A DNA stretch of 11,842 nt from Candidatus Avipropionibacterium avicola (GTDB lineage Bacteria; Actinomycetota; Actinomycetes; Propionibacteriales; Propionibacteriaceae), in assembly GCA_018715445.1 (NCBI GenBank), contig DVLP01000221.1:1-11842 (forward strand), in the 5' to 3' direction. Under the pieces are notes generated by a model. It was not told the origin of the DNA and did no database searches. It saw nothing but the letters and a program-made list of their open reading frames with translations. The position numbers and the translations under genes are program-made. This document shows, one piece after another, positions 1 to 8,396 of the stretch. How positions within the stretch are numbered: position 1 is the first letter of the stretch; every line of letters begins with the position of its first letter.

Positions 1-514
1 CATTGACCCCGATCCCCCGCGCGATCGAGGTCGCCACCTGGGCCACCTCCAGGGCATGGGTCAACCGGGTCCGCTGGTGGTCACTCGGGTGCACCACCAC
101 CTGGGTCTTGCCGGCCAGCCGACGGAAGGCGGTGGAGTGCACGATCCGGTCGCGATCCCTCTCGAAACAGGTGCGTTCGGCATCGGGCTCCTCGGGCCGG
201 GCACGGTGACCGGCCCCGCGGGCCAGCGTCGCGCCCTCACTCAGGGTTGCCGCCTCGAACTCCTCGCGGGCGACCCGGTCGACCACGAATGCTCCCGGGA
301 CGGGGGCGTCGGAGTCACGATGGGCCCGGACCAGGTCCTGGGCGCCATGGCCCGCCATGGTTGCTGCCCACTGGATCGTCCGGTCACTCAGGGTGACCGA
401 GTGCTCCCCGGTCGTCGAACCTGCCCCGGACGAGGGTTCGGTCGATGTCGTCGAGGGGTCCTGTTCACACACCACGGGGGCCACTGTGCCATGTCGTCGT
501 ACGGTGTCGGCCAT
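1..514 (-). CDS. dgt: dGTPase-like HD-domain triphosphohydrolase (3' end outside window)
   Basis: The first 171 residues are visible and the rest lies beyond the left edge. Residues 118-138 carry the family block [21 protein letters not shown], followed by [13 protein letters not shown] (148-160). This is the start of the metal-dependent HD domain of deoxyguanosinetriphosphate triphosphohydrolases, which cleave dNTPs to the nucleoside and tripolyphosphate. H153 should be the first metal ligand. The HD pair and the last Asp would lie outside the window. The family block usually begins within the first few dozen residues. Here about 80 residues precede the alignable region (from about [10 protein letters not shown], 83-92), and residues 21-40 are rich in Ser, Thr and Gly. 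The start is uncertain. ATG at 514-512 is used here. The adjacent in-frame GTG (517-515) is better spaced from a GAGG at 529-526, and an internal ATG at residue 54 (355-353) is also possible. The gene is divergent from the carboxylase. The family assignment is firm, but the nucleotide specificity is not shown. Confidence 0.87.
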   Translation of the reverse strand, partial: MADTVRRHGTVAPVVCEQDPSTTSTEPSSGAGSTTGEHSVTLSDRTIQWAATMAGHGAQDLVRAHRDSDAPVPGAFVVDRVAREEFEAATLSEGATLARGAGHRARPEEPDAERTCFERDRDRIVHSTAFRRLAGKTQVVVHPSDHQRTRLTHALEVAQVATSIARGIGVN

Positions 515-630
515 CACCCACTCGTCCTCGTGACCAGCCCCCCGATCGGAAATTTGTAGATCCGCACAGAATCGCGCGCCACCCGGCTCGCCGACTGTCT
601 TCGGGCAGGCGTTGCTGGCAGGGTCAGTCT
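515..630. promoter_or_regulatory. Divergent intergenic region between dgt and the carboxylase gene
   Basis: This gap of about 116 bases must hold the promoters for both divergent genes. Its only AT-rich patch is at 549-560 (GAAATTTGTAGA). Read on the minus strand, TACAAA at 558-553 is a possible -10 element for dgt, leaving a leader of about 30-40 bases. On the plus strand, CAGAAT at 567-572 is a possible -10 element for the carboxylase, leaving a leader of about 50 bases. Neither has a convincing -35 hexamer at the right distance. A weak AGGG (620-623) lies 7 bases before the carboxylase GTG. I see no clear operator or riboswitch. Confidence 0.35.
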
Positions 631-3600
631 GTGCCAAGCTCCCCGTCGACCGGTGCCGCCGGCTCCGCCTCGCGTACTGCCCCTTCGCCCACCGCGTTCA
701 CCCGGATCGCGATCGTCAACCGAGGTGAGGCCGCGATGCGGCTGATCCACGCGGTTCGCGACCTCAACGCGACCAGTCCCGCTGATCCGACCGGCGCCGC
801 CCCCCGCTACACCACCATCGCCCTGCACACCGATGTCGATGCCGGGGCCGCCTTCGTCCGCGAGGCCGACGAGGCACACCTGCTGGGTGCGGCCGCCGAT
901 CGTCCGTACCTCGACCTGGCCGGTCTGGAGCGGGCTCTGCGCCAGACCCGCGCCGAGGCCGTGTGGGTCGGTTGGGGCTTCGTCGCCGAGGATCCGGCCT
1001 TTGCCGAGCTGTGCGACCGACTGGGGATCGTGTTCATCGGGCCGAGCGCCGAGGCGATGCGCAAGCTGGGCGACAAGATCGGCTCCAAGCTCATCGCCGA
1101 GGAGGTCGGCGTCCCCGTGGCACCGTGGAGCCGTGGCGGGGTCGACACCCTCGAGGACGCCCTGGCCGCCGCCGAGCAGATCGGCTACCCCCTGATGCTC
1201 AAGGCGACAGCCGGTGGCGGCGGTCGCGGCATCCGCAAGGTCACCTCGCCCGACGAGCTGAGCGACGCCTACCAACGCACCTGCGACGAGGCCGAGCGCG
1301 CCTTCGGCAGCGGTGTGGTGTTCCTGGAGAAGCTCGTCACCGGGGCCCGCCACGTCGAGGTCCAGTTGATCGCCGACGGTCAGGGCACGGCCTGGGCGGT
1401 CGGCGTGCGGGACTGCTCGATCCAGCGCCGCAACCAGAAGGTCATCGAGGAGTCGAGCTCTCCCCTGCTGGCCACCGAGCAGAGCGAGGAGCTGAAGGCC
1501 GCAGCCGAACGCCTGGCACTGGCCGTCGACTACCGGGGGGCGGGCACCGTCGAGTTCCTCTACCACCCCGAGACCAAGAGCTTCGCCTTCCTGGAGGTCA
1601 ACACCCGCCTGCAGGTCGAGCACCCGATCACCGAGGTCGTCACCGGACTGGACCTGGTCGCCTGGCAGATCCGGATCGCCTCGGGCCAGCCGCTCACCGG
1701 CGACCGTCCGGTGGAGCGGGGACACGCGGTGGAGGCCCGGCTCAACGCCGAGGACCCCGATCGTGACTTCGCCCCGGCCCCCGGTCGGATCGCCCGCCTC
1801 GAGTTCCCCTCCGGCCCCGGAGTGCGCGTTGACACCGGCGTCGCCGAGGGTGACACCATCCCGGCCGACTTCGACTCCATGGTCGCCAAGGTCATCGCGT
1901 ACGGCTCCACCCGCGCCGAGGCGCTGGCTCGCCTGCGCCGTGCCATGCACGAGACCACCGTGGTGATCGACGGTGGCGCCAGCAACAAGAGCTTCATCCT
2001 CGATCTGCTCGACCAGCCCGAACTCATCCGTGGTGAGCCGCAGTGGGCCGACACCGGCTGGATCGACCGCGTCCGCAGCGAAGGACGTCTGGTCACCGAA
2101 CACCACGCCGGCGTCGCGCTGGTGGTCTCGGCGATCGAGTCGTACGAGGAGGCCGAGCAGGGTGAGATCATCCGGTTCCTGGAGACCGCGCGCGGCGGGC
2201 GTCCCCAGGTGCAGCACGAGGCCAGTCACACCATCGAGCTGAAGCTGCGTGGCACCGGTCATGCCCTCACCGTCCTGCAGGTCGGGCCCGAGCGTTACCA
2301 GGTCAGCCTCCAGGACGGGGACCAGCCGCGCGTCGTGGCCGTACGCCTCACCCGTCTCGACGAGGTCCACTCCCGGGTCGTCATCGACGGCCAGCCCCAC
2401 CGTCTGGTCACCGCGATCCACGGGCCGACCCATCTGGTCGAGGTCGACGGGGTGACCCACCGCGTCGAACGCGACGAGGGCGGCATGGTGCGCTCCCCCG
2501 CGCCCGCCCTGGTGATCGCCACCCCGGTCGCCGTCGGTGACGAGGTTGCCGCCGGGACACCGATCCTGGTGCTGGAGTCGATGAAGATGGAGACCGTGAT
2601 CCCGGCCCCCTTCTCCGGCCGGGTGCGTGACCTCGTCGTCCGGACCGGGACCCAGGTCGAGACCGGTGCGCCGATGATCCGGCTGGAGCCCCTGGCCGAA
2701 GTCGCCGACGAACCGGTCGGCGGTGGTGAGGCCACGGCCCTGGACCTGCCGCAGGCCAACGCCCCCGGCGATGGCGAGCGGGCCAGGACCTGCCTGGACC
2801 GGCTGCGGTCGGTACTCATGGGCTATGACTGCGATCCCGACGAACGGGCCCACCTCGTCCAGGAGTACCTCACCTCCCGCTCGGCCATGGCCGCCGACGG
2901 CCAGGACGTCTTCGCCGCCGAGATGGACCTGTTGGGACTGTTCACCGACTTCGTCGAGCTCACCCGCAACCGCCCGGCCCACGACGAGGTCCATCGTGAG
3001 CTTCGGGTGCACAGCTCCCGGGAGCACTTCCACACCTACCTCCAAGGGCTCGACCCCGACCGGGGCGCGCTGCCCGACCAGTTCCGCGAGAAGTTGCTGC
3101 GGGTGCTCGGCCACTACGGGGTCGACGACCTCGAACGGACGCCGGCGCTCGAGGAGGCGGTCTTCCGTATCTTCCTCACCCTGCAACGCGGTGGTGACGT
3201 CGACATCGCCGTCGCCCTGCTGCAGTCCTGGGTCAGCGAACCGCGCCCGGGCGACGAGGAGGCCGTACGGGTCCGCACCCTCCTGGACCGGATGGTGCGT
3301 GCCACCCAGCTGCGCTTCGCCGTCATCGGCGACCTGGCCCGCTCGGTGCGCTTCCGCTGGTTCGACCAACCACTCGTCGACGCCGAACGTCGTACCGTGC
3401 TGTCCCGAGTCGCCGACGAGGTCGAAGCACTCGTCGACCCGGGTGCGCCGAGCCGTGCCGACCGCATCGAGGCCCTCGCCGACATTCCCGAGCAGCTGGT
3501 GGGCTTCCTGCGCGACCGGGTGGCCTCCGGTGTCCCGGCATCCGAACCCCTGTTGGAAGTCCTGCTGAGACGGCACTACCTCGACCACACCCTGGGGGCG

Positions 3601-6246
3601 ATCAGTGTGGCCACCAGTGCCGGGCGCCCGGTGGTGCATGCCGACTACACGACCTCCTCCGGGGCCGAGATCCGCGTGGTGGCCACCCTGGCCGACATCG
3701 CCGACCTCTCCGGCAGCACCCAATTGGCCGACAGCATCTCCTCCGCCCTGGCCGACGACCGCCCGAACGCCGTCGAGATCTATCTGCGCTGGCCCGATCC
3801 GCCGCAGGATGCCCAGGAGATCTCCGACACCCTCGGTGCACTGTTGGCCGATCAGCAGTTCCTGTCGACCAGCCGTCGGGTCTCGATTGCCGTGTGTCCG
3901 TTGGGAAGTCGGCCGGTGGACTACCTCACGTTCCGTCGCCCTGATGAGGGCCAGGACGAGGAGCAGGGTGAGGACCAGGGCGACAACACCTGCAGCGGCG
4001 AGCTGACCGAGGACCGACTGGTCCGCGGGATCCACCCGATGGTGGCGCGCCGACTGAACCTGTGGCGCCTGATCAACTTCGACGTCACCCGCCTCGACGC
4101 CCCCGAGGACGTGCTGCTCTACGAGGCCGTCGCCAAGTCCAATCCGGCCGACCGTCGCCTGGTCGCGATGGCCCAGGTGCGCCAGATGGCCGTGGTCCGC
4201 GATGACGACGGCCGGATCGTCAGCCTGCCGCACGCCGAGCGCGCCGTCGAGCACTGCCTCGAGGCGATCCGGCGGGTGCGCAGCGCTCGGGGCAGTGCCG
4301 GCAGTCGCCTCGACGTCAACCACGTGTGGGTCACGGTGTGGCCACCGATCGAGGCCGACATCGACCAGCTGAAGGCGCTGCAGGACAAGATCACTCCGCT
4401 CAGCGAGGGTGCCGGACTCGAGGAAGTCCTCACCCAGGGACGGATCTACGCCCCTGACGGCGCCATCCACCCGATCGCGATCCGCTTCCACTCCCAGCCG
4501 GGCCGTGGCGTCGTCGCGGACATGGTGGAGCCACCGACCGAGCCGCTGCAGCCCCTGGACGACTACGGGGTGAAGGTGTTGCGGGCTCGTCGCCGCGGCC
4601 TGGTCTACCCGTACGAGCTGGAGGAAGTGCTGGCCGGTGGCGGAAGCCTGGTCGAGCACGATCTCGACGACTCGGGTCGACTGGTCCCGGTGAACCGGCC
4701 CCGCGGCGCCAACCGGGCCGGACTGATCGTGGCCGTGGTGACCACGCCGACACCGCTCCACCCCGAGGGCGTCACCCGGGTCGTGCTCTCCGGCGATCCC
4801 ACGAAATCCTTGGGAGCATTGGCAGAACCCGAATGCGCGCGCGTGATCGCCGCGCTCGACCTGGCCCAGGAGATGGGCGTCCCGGTCGAGTGGTTCGCGG
4901 TGTCCTCGGGCGCTCGGATCTCCATGGAGAGCGGCACCGAGAACATGGACTGGGTGGCCGCCGCCCTCAAGCGGATCGTCGAGTTCACCCAGGACGGCGG
5001 CGAGATCAACATCGTGGTCGCCGGGATCAACGTCGGCGCACAGCCGTACTGGAACGCCGAAGCGACGATGTTGATGCACACCAAGGGAATCCTGGTGATG
5101 ACCCCGGACAGCGCGATGGTGCTGACCGGCAAGCAATCGCTCGACTTCTCCGGTGGTGTCTCGGCCGAGGACAACTTCGGCATCGGTGGCTACGACCGGG
5201 TCATGGGCCCCAACGGTCAGGCCCAGTACTGGGTCCCCGATCTGGCAGGTGCCTTCCAGGTGCTGATGTCGCACTACGACCACACCTACATCGCCCGCGA
5301 CGAGGACCATCCCCGGCGCGCGAGCACCGCCGACCCGTACGACCGCGACGTCTCGGACCATCCCCACGACGGGGAGTTCGCCACCGTCGGAGAGATCTTC
5401 TCGGCCGAGCACAACCCGGACCGCAAGAAGCCGTTCGACATCCGTACGGTGATGCGGGCCGTGTCCGATGCCGACCACGAGGTGTTGGAGCGGTGGGCCG
5501 GGATGGCCGACGCCGAGACCTCGGTCGTCTTCGACGCGCGGATCGGCGGCCACTCGGTCTGCCTGTTGGGCATCGAGTCCAAGCCGGTGCCGCGTCGCGG
5601 ATTCCCTCCCACCGACGGGCCCGACACCTACACCGCCGGCACCCTGTTCCCCCGGTCGTCGAAGAAGGCGGCCCGCGCCATCAACGCGGCCTCCGGCAAC
5701 CGACCCCTGGTGGTGCTGGCGAACCTGTCCGGCTTCGACGGCTCCCCCGAGTCGATGCGCAACCTCCAGCTGGAGTACGGCGCCGAGATCGGACGGGCGG
5801 TGGTCAACTTCTCCGGCCCGATCGTCTTCGTGGTGATCTCGCGCTACCACGGTGGCGCGTTCGTGGTGTTCTCGAAGCGACTGAACCCGCAGATGACCGT
5901 GCTGGCCCTGGAGGGCTCGTACGCCTCGGTCCTCGGTGGTGCCCCTGCCGCAGCCGTGGTGTTCGCCTCCGAGGTGGAGAAGCGCACCGTCGCCGATCCA
6001 CGGGTTCAGGACCTCGAGGAGCGGATCGCGGCAGCCTCCAACGGGGAGCGTGGTGCCCTGGTGGTCGAGCTCGCCGACGTCCGCGCCGAGGTGCGCGCCG
6101 CCAAGATCAGCGAGTTGGCCACCGAGTTCGACTCGGTGCACAACATCCATCGCGCGGTCGAGGTCGGCTCGGTCGACGAGGTGATCAGCGCCGCCCAACT
6201 GCGGCCGAAGATCATCGAGGCCATCGATGCCCGCCTGCACGGCTGA
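631..6246 (+). CDS. Single-chain biotin-dependent acyl-CoA carboxylase, eukaryotic-ACC-like (BC-BT-BCCP-central-CT)
   Basis: A 1871-residue cytosolic enzyme that should carboxylate biotin with ATP and bicarbonate, then transfer CO2 to acetyl-CoA or another short acyl-CoA. The biotin carboxylase spans about 24-510: [13 protein letters not shown] (25-37), VWVGWG (111-116), GDKI (147-150), PWS (165-167), K191 and the [10 protein letters not shown] loop, QRRNQK with K270, E308, and E322/N324/R326 in [12 protein letters not shown] beta-rich BT-like linker follows (about 528-614), then biotin carrier with ESMKM, whose K652 is the biotinylated lysine. Residues about 715-1330 match the eukaryotic ACC central region: [20 protein letters not shown] (1133-1155) and [10 protein letters not shown] (1230-1239). 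Carboxyltransferase fills the rest: SSGARI (1425-1430), [14 protein letters not shown] (1697-1710), [14 protein letters not shown] (1739-1752). The start is GTG 631, the only usable start between a long non-conserved stretch and the first conserved strand. The substrate (acetyl- or propionyl-CoA) is not decided by sequence alone. It is probably cotranscribed with the reductase downstream. Confidence 0.93.
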   Translation: MPSSPSTGAAGSASRTAPSPTAFTRIAIVNRGEAAMRLIHAVRDLNATSPADPTGAAPRYTTIALHTDVDAGAAFVREADEAHLLGAAADRPYLDLAGLERALRQTRAEAVWVGWGFVAEDPAFAELCDRLGIVFIGPSAEAMRKLGDKIGSKLIAEEVGVPVAPWSRGGVDTLEDALAAAEQIGYPLMLKATAGGGGRGIRKVTSPDELSDAYQRTCDEAERAFGSGVVFLEKLVTGARHVEVQLIADGQGTAWAVGVRDCSIQRRNQKVIEESSSPLLATEQSEELKAAAERLALAVDYRGAGTVEFLYHPETKSFAFLEVNTRLQVEHPITEVVTGLDLVAWQIRIASGQPLTGDRPVERGHAVEARLNAEDPDRDFAPAPGRIARLEFPSGPGVRVDTGVAEGDTIPADFDSMVAKVIAYGSTRAEALARLRRAMHETTVVIDGGASNKSFILDLLDQPELIRGEPQWADTGWIDRVRSEGRLVTEHHAGVALVVSAIESYEEAEQGEIIRFLETARGGRPQVQHEASHTIELKLRGTGHALTVLQVGPERYQVSLQDGDQPRVVAVRLTRLDEVHSRVVIDGQPHRLVTAIHGPTHLVEVDGVTHRVERDEGGMVRSPAPALVIATPVAVGDEVAAGTPILVLESMKMETVIPAPFSGRVRDLVVRTGTQVETGAPMIRLEPLAEVADEPVGGGEATALDLPQANAPGDGERARTCLDRLRSVLMGYDCDPDERAHLVQEYLTSRSAMAADGQDVFAAEMDLLGLFTDFVELTRNRPAHDEVHRELRVHSSREHFHTYLQGLDPDRGALPDQFREKLLRVLGHYGVDDLERTPALEEAVFRIFLTLQRGGDVDIAVALLQSWVSEPRPGDEEAVRVRTLLDRMVRATQLRFAVIGDLARSVRFRWFDQPLVDAERRTVLSRVADEVEALVDPGAPSRADRIEALADIPEQLVGFLRDRVASGVPASEPLLEVLLRRHYLDHTLGAISVATSAGRPVVHADYTTSSGAEIRVVATLADIADLSGSTQLADSISSALADDRPNAVEIYLRWPDPPQDAQEISDTLGALLADQQFLSTSRRVSIAVCPLGSRPVDYLTFRRPDEGQDEEQGEDQGDNTCSGELTEDRLVRGIHPMVARRLNLWRLINFDVTRLDAPEDVLLYEAVAKSNPADRRLVAMAQVRQMAVVRDDDGRIVSLPHAERAVEHCLEAIRRVRSARGSAGSRLDVNHVWVTVWPPIEADIDQLKALQDKITPLSEGAGLEEVLTQGRIYAPDGAIHPIAIRFHSQPGRGVVADMVEPPTEPLQPLDDYGVKVLRARRRGLVYPYELEEVLAGGGSLVEHDLDDSGRLVPVNRPRGANRAGLIVAVVTTPTPLHPEGVTRVVLSGDPTKSLGALAEPECARVIAALDLAQEMGVPVEWFAVSSGARISMESGTENMDWVAAALKRIVEFTQDGGEINIVVAGINVGAQPYWNAEATMLMHTKGILVMTPDSAMVLTGKQSLDFSGGVSAEDNFGIGGYDRVMGPNGQAQYWVPDLAGAFQVLMSHYDHTYIARDEDHPRRASTADPYDRDVSDHPHDGEFATVGEIFSAEHNPDRKKPFDIRTVMRAVSDADHEVLERWAGMADAETSVVFDARIGGHSVCLLGIESKPVPRRGFPPTDGPDTYTAGTLFPRSSKKAARAINAASGNRPLVVLANLSGFDGSPESMRNLQLEYGAEIGRAVVNFSGPIVFVVISRYHGGAFVVFSKRLNPQMTVLALEGSYASVLGGAPAAAVVFASEVEKRTVADPRVQDLEERIAAASNGERGALVVELADVRAEVRAAKISELATEFDSVHNIHRAVEVGSVDEVISAAQLRPKIIEAIDARLHG
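3946..3981 (+). repeat. Three in-frame 12-base tandem repeats in an acidic linker of the carboxylase
   Basis: Three consecutive imperfect 12-base units (GAGGGCCAGGAC, GAGGAGCAGGGT, GAGGACCAGGGC) encode [12 protein letters not shown] at residues 1106-1117. They sit in an acidic, probably disordered stretch of about 27 residues (1102-1128). This stretch lies inside the central region, just before the conserved [12 protein letters not shown] block. The unit length keeps the reading frame, so copy-number change by slippage would lengthen or shorten the linker without breaking the protein. Confidence 0.7.
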
Positions 6247-6254
6247 CTGAGCGC

Positions 6255-7184
6255 ATGCGCCGCCTCCTGCTGCCGGGCACTGACCTGACCGTGTCCGCCC
6301 TGTGCCTGGGCACGGCCTCGTTCGGCAGCCGGCTCAGCGAGGCGGAGTCCCGCAGGATGCTCGACCACTTCGTCGACCTGGGCGGCAACTTCATCGACAC
6401 CGCGCTGAACTACGCCGACTGGCACCACCCGGAGCCGGCGATCAGCGAGAAGGTCATCGGGCGGTGGTTGCGGTCCCGGCCCGACGCCGACGAGATCGTC
6501 GTCGCGACCAAGGGCGCCTGCCCACGGCCGGACCGGTTCTTCCGCGTGACCCCGGAGTGCATCCGCGCCGACGTGACCGCCAGCCTGGCGCACCTGCAGG
6601 TCGAGACCATCCCGCTGTACTGGCTGCATCGCGACGACCCGAGCATGCCTGTCGGCCCGATCATCGACGTGTTGAACGAGCTGGTGGCCGTCGGTCACAT
6701 CCGACACTTCGCCTGCTCGAACTGGACCGCCGACCGCATCGAGCAGGCCCAGGCCCACGCCGAGACCCACGGCCTCCAAGGATTCGTGGCCGATCAGCTG
6801 ATGTGGAGCCTGGCCGAACCCGGTCCACTCGCCGACAAGACCATCGTGGTCATGGACCCGGCACTGCACGCCCTCCACACCCGGACCGGACTGCCCGCCG
6901 TGGCGTTCTCCGCCCAGGCGAAGGGTCTGTTCTCGGGTCGCTACGACAGGGAACACCCACCACCGCAGGATTCGGCGGTGGCGCCGTACTGGACCGAGGC
7001 GAACCGTGCGCTCCTGGACCGGGTGCTGGCCGCGGCGACCCGACACGACGTTGCTCCGGCCGCTGTGGCGCTGGCCGCCCTGTCCCAGCAGCCGTTCCCG
7101 ACCATTCCCGTCATCGGAGCGAGCACGCTCGACCAGCTCACCGAGAGCTGTGCCGGGGCGGATCTGGTCCTGACCGACTGGTGA
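6255..7184 (+). CDS. Aldo/keto reductase family oxidoreductase
   Basis: A 309-residue protein of normal family length, a predicted cytosolic TIM-barrel NAD(P)H-dependent carbonyl reductase. It starts with LPGTDLTVSALCLGTASFG (6-24) and has the full catalytic tetrad: D48 and Y53 in FIDTALNYAD, K86 in VVATKG, and H125 in YWLHRDDP. Other family landmarks are SNW (155-157), FSAQAKGLFSGRY (218-230) and the cofactor-binding PVIGAST (285-291). ATG 6255 was chosen because it sits just before the conserved N-terminal strand. The open frame runs far upstream, but only as a shadow inside the carboxylase gene. There is no clear ribosome-binding site, and the gap to the carboxylase stop is 8 bases, so translational coupling is likely. 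The substrate cannot be told from the sequence. A role connected with acyl-CoA metabolism is only suggested by position. Confidence 0.92.
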   Translation: MRRLLLPGTDLTVSALCLGTASFGSRLSEAESRRMLDHFVDLGGNFIDTALNYADWHHPEPAISEKVIGRWLRSRPDADEIVVATKGACPRPDRFFRVTPECIRADVTASLAHLQVETIPLYWLHRDDPSMPVGPIIDVLNELVAVGHIRHFACSNWTADRIEQAQAHAETHGLQGFVADQLMWSLAEPGPLADKTIVVMDPALHALHTRTGLPAVAFSAQAKGLFSGRYDREHPPPQDSAVAPYWTEANRALLDRVLAAATRHDVAPAAVALAALSQQPFPTIPVIGASTLDQLTESCAGADLVLTDW

Positions 7185-7195
7185 GGCTCAGCCTC
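7183..7195. terminator. Small inverted repeat across two converging stop codons
   Basis: GAGGC-TCA-GCCTC is a perfect 5-base-pair stem with a 3-base loop. It covers the end of the reductase stop (TGA 7182-7184), and its loop is exactly the complement of the dus stop (7190-7188). An 8-base palindrome CTCCGGAG (7193-7200) follows. Being symmetrical, it could help end transcription from both sides, but the stem is short and no T-run follows on either strand. Terminator function is a weak inference. Confidence 0.3.
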
Positions 7196-8363
7196 CGGAG
7201 ATGCCGATCTCGGCGTCGGCCAGGTCGAGCCCACAGCCGTACGGTGAGTCGAGCCAGCCCTCGGGCACCACGACCTTGCCTCGGGGGCTGCCCTGACGCC
7301 CTCGCGGTGAGCCCAACTCCCCTTCCGGGTAAGGAACATCGGGGTCCAGCCGTCCGAGCAGCTCGTCCAGCTCGGCCAAGCTCGACACCATCGCCAGTCC
7401 ACGACGGAGCTCGCCGCCCACCGGGAATCCCTTGAAGTACCACGCCATGTGCTTGCGGAGGTCCAGCATCGCGTGCCGCTCGTCGGACAGCCCGGCCAGC
7501 AGTTCGCCGTGGCGGCGTACGGTCCGGGCGACCTCGCCCAGGGTGGGCAGCATCCGGGTGTGACGCCCGGTGAAGGCATCGGCGAGGTCGCGGAACAGCC
7601 ACGGCCGCCCCAGGCAACCCCGACCGATCACCACACCGTCGACATCGGTGTGCTCGACCATCGCGATCGCATCGCCGGCCTCCCAGATGTCGCCGTTGCC
7701 CAGCACCGGGATCGACACCGACTGCTTCAGCTCGGCGATCGCATCCCAGTCGGCGGTGCCTGAGTACGCCTGCCGCGCGGTCCGCCCGTGCAGGGCGATC
7801 GCGGCGATCCCGGCGTCCTCGGCGATCCGGCCCGCATCGAGGAAGGTCAGGTGCTCGTCGTCGATCCCCTTGCGGGTCTTGCAGGTCACCGGCACCCCGT
7901 ACGGCTCGGCCGCCTTCACCGTGGCCCGCAGGATCGCCTCCAGCAGGTCACGCTTCCAGGGCAGGGCCGCTCCCCCGCCCTTGCGGGTCACCTTCGGGAC
8001 CGGGCAGCCGAAGTTGAGGTCGACATGGCCCACACCGAACTCGTCGCACAGGATCCGAGTCGCCTCGGCGAGGGTGGCCGGGTCGACGCCGTACAGCTGG
8101 ACCGAGCGTACGGTCTCGCCCGGATCGAACTGGAGCATCGCCAAGCTCTTCTCGTCACGCTCCACCAGACCGCGGGAGGTGATCATCTCGCAGACATACA
8201 GTCCGGCACCCTGCTCGCGGCAGAGCTGGCGGTAGGCGGCGTTGGTGACCCCGGCCATCGGAGCGAGCACCACCGGGACCTCGACCTCCACCGTGCCGAG
8301 GCGCAACGGGGGTCGCAGCGGCGTCAGCTCGCTGCTGGCAGGGTCGTCCAGAAGGGTGGTCAC
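7188..8363 (-). CDS. dus: tRNA-dihydrouridine synthase (DusB/NifR3 type)
   Basis: A 391-residue FMN-dependent enzyme that reduces specific uridines in tRNA to dihydrouridine. The barrel starts with VVLAPMAGVTNAAYRQLCR (31-49). The catalytic cysteine is C120 in VDLNFGCPVPKVTRKGGGAAL. Further landmarks are CKTRKG (161-166), LHGRTARQAYSG (191-202), IPVLGNGDI (218-226) and GRGCLGRPWLF (247-257), the last two expected at the FMN phosphate. RKHMAWYFKGFPVGGELR belongs to the C-terminal helical domain. The last 45 or so residues are a looser tail with two GSPRG copies. The start is GTG 8363-8361. No ribosome-binding site is visible, but a -10-like TAGACT lies 6 bases upstream, which suggests a leaderless transcript. 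It is the last gene of the minus-strand glyS group and meets the reductase gene tail to tail, 3 bases apart. Which uridine it modifies is not decided here. Confidence 0.96.
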   Translation of the reverse strand: MTTLLDDPASSELTPLRPPLRLGTVEVEVPVVLAPMAGVTNAAYRQLCREQGAGLYVCEMITSRGLVERDEKSLAMLQFDPGETVRSVQLYGVDPATLAEATRILCDEFGVGHVDLNFGCPVPKVTRKGGGAALPWKRDLLEAILRATVKAAEPYGVPVTCKTRKGIDDEHLTFLDAGRIAEDAGIAAIALHGRTARQAYSGTADWDAIAELKQSVSIPVLGNGDIWEAGDAIAMVEHTDVDGVVIGRGCLGRPWLFRDLADAFTGRHTRMLPTLGEVARTVRRHGELLAGLSDERHAMLDLRKHMAWYFKGFPVGGELRRGLAMVSSLAELDELLGRLDPDVPYPEGELGSPRGRQGSPRGKVVVPEGWLDSPYGCGLDLADAEIGISGG

Positions 8364-8396
8364 CGACCAAGTCTACGAAACCCGCGCCGAACTCAA
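8364..8396 (-). promoter_or_regulatory. Candidate leaderless promoter of dus
   Basis: On the minus strand, TAGACT (8375-8370, matching TAnnnT) lies 6 bases before the GTG start of dus. That places the expected first transcribed base on the G of GTG. TTGAGT (8396-8391) is a possible -35 element with a short 15-base spacer. It overlaps the TGA stop of the lipoprotein gene (8395-8393). Leaderless mRNAs with this exact geometry are common in actinobacteria. The lack of a ribosome-binding site here fits. Confidence 0.45.

Noticed and set aside
56..559. Plus-strand open frame of 167 codons at the left end
   Set aside because: It is a shadow of the dGTPase gene, whose minus-strand reading gives clear HD-family motifs.
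445..630. Upstream extension of the carboxylase frame to an ATG at 445
   Set aside because: It overlaps the 5' end of dgt, encodes a non-conserved Arg/Pro-rich stretch, and GTG 631 lies just before the conserved biotin carboxylase start.
514..6240. 1908-codon open frame on the minus strand
   Set aside because: It is the exact in-register complement of the carboxylase gene, has no family motif, is low-complexity (His, Gly, Asp, Val-rich), and is explained by codon bias.
4833..6254. Extension of the aldo/keto reductase frame to 783 residues
   Set aside because: The upstream part is an Arg/Gly-rich out-of-frame reading of the carboxyltransferase. The reductase fold begins at ATG 6255.
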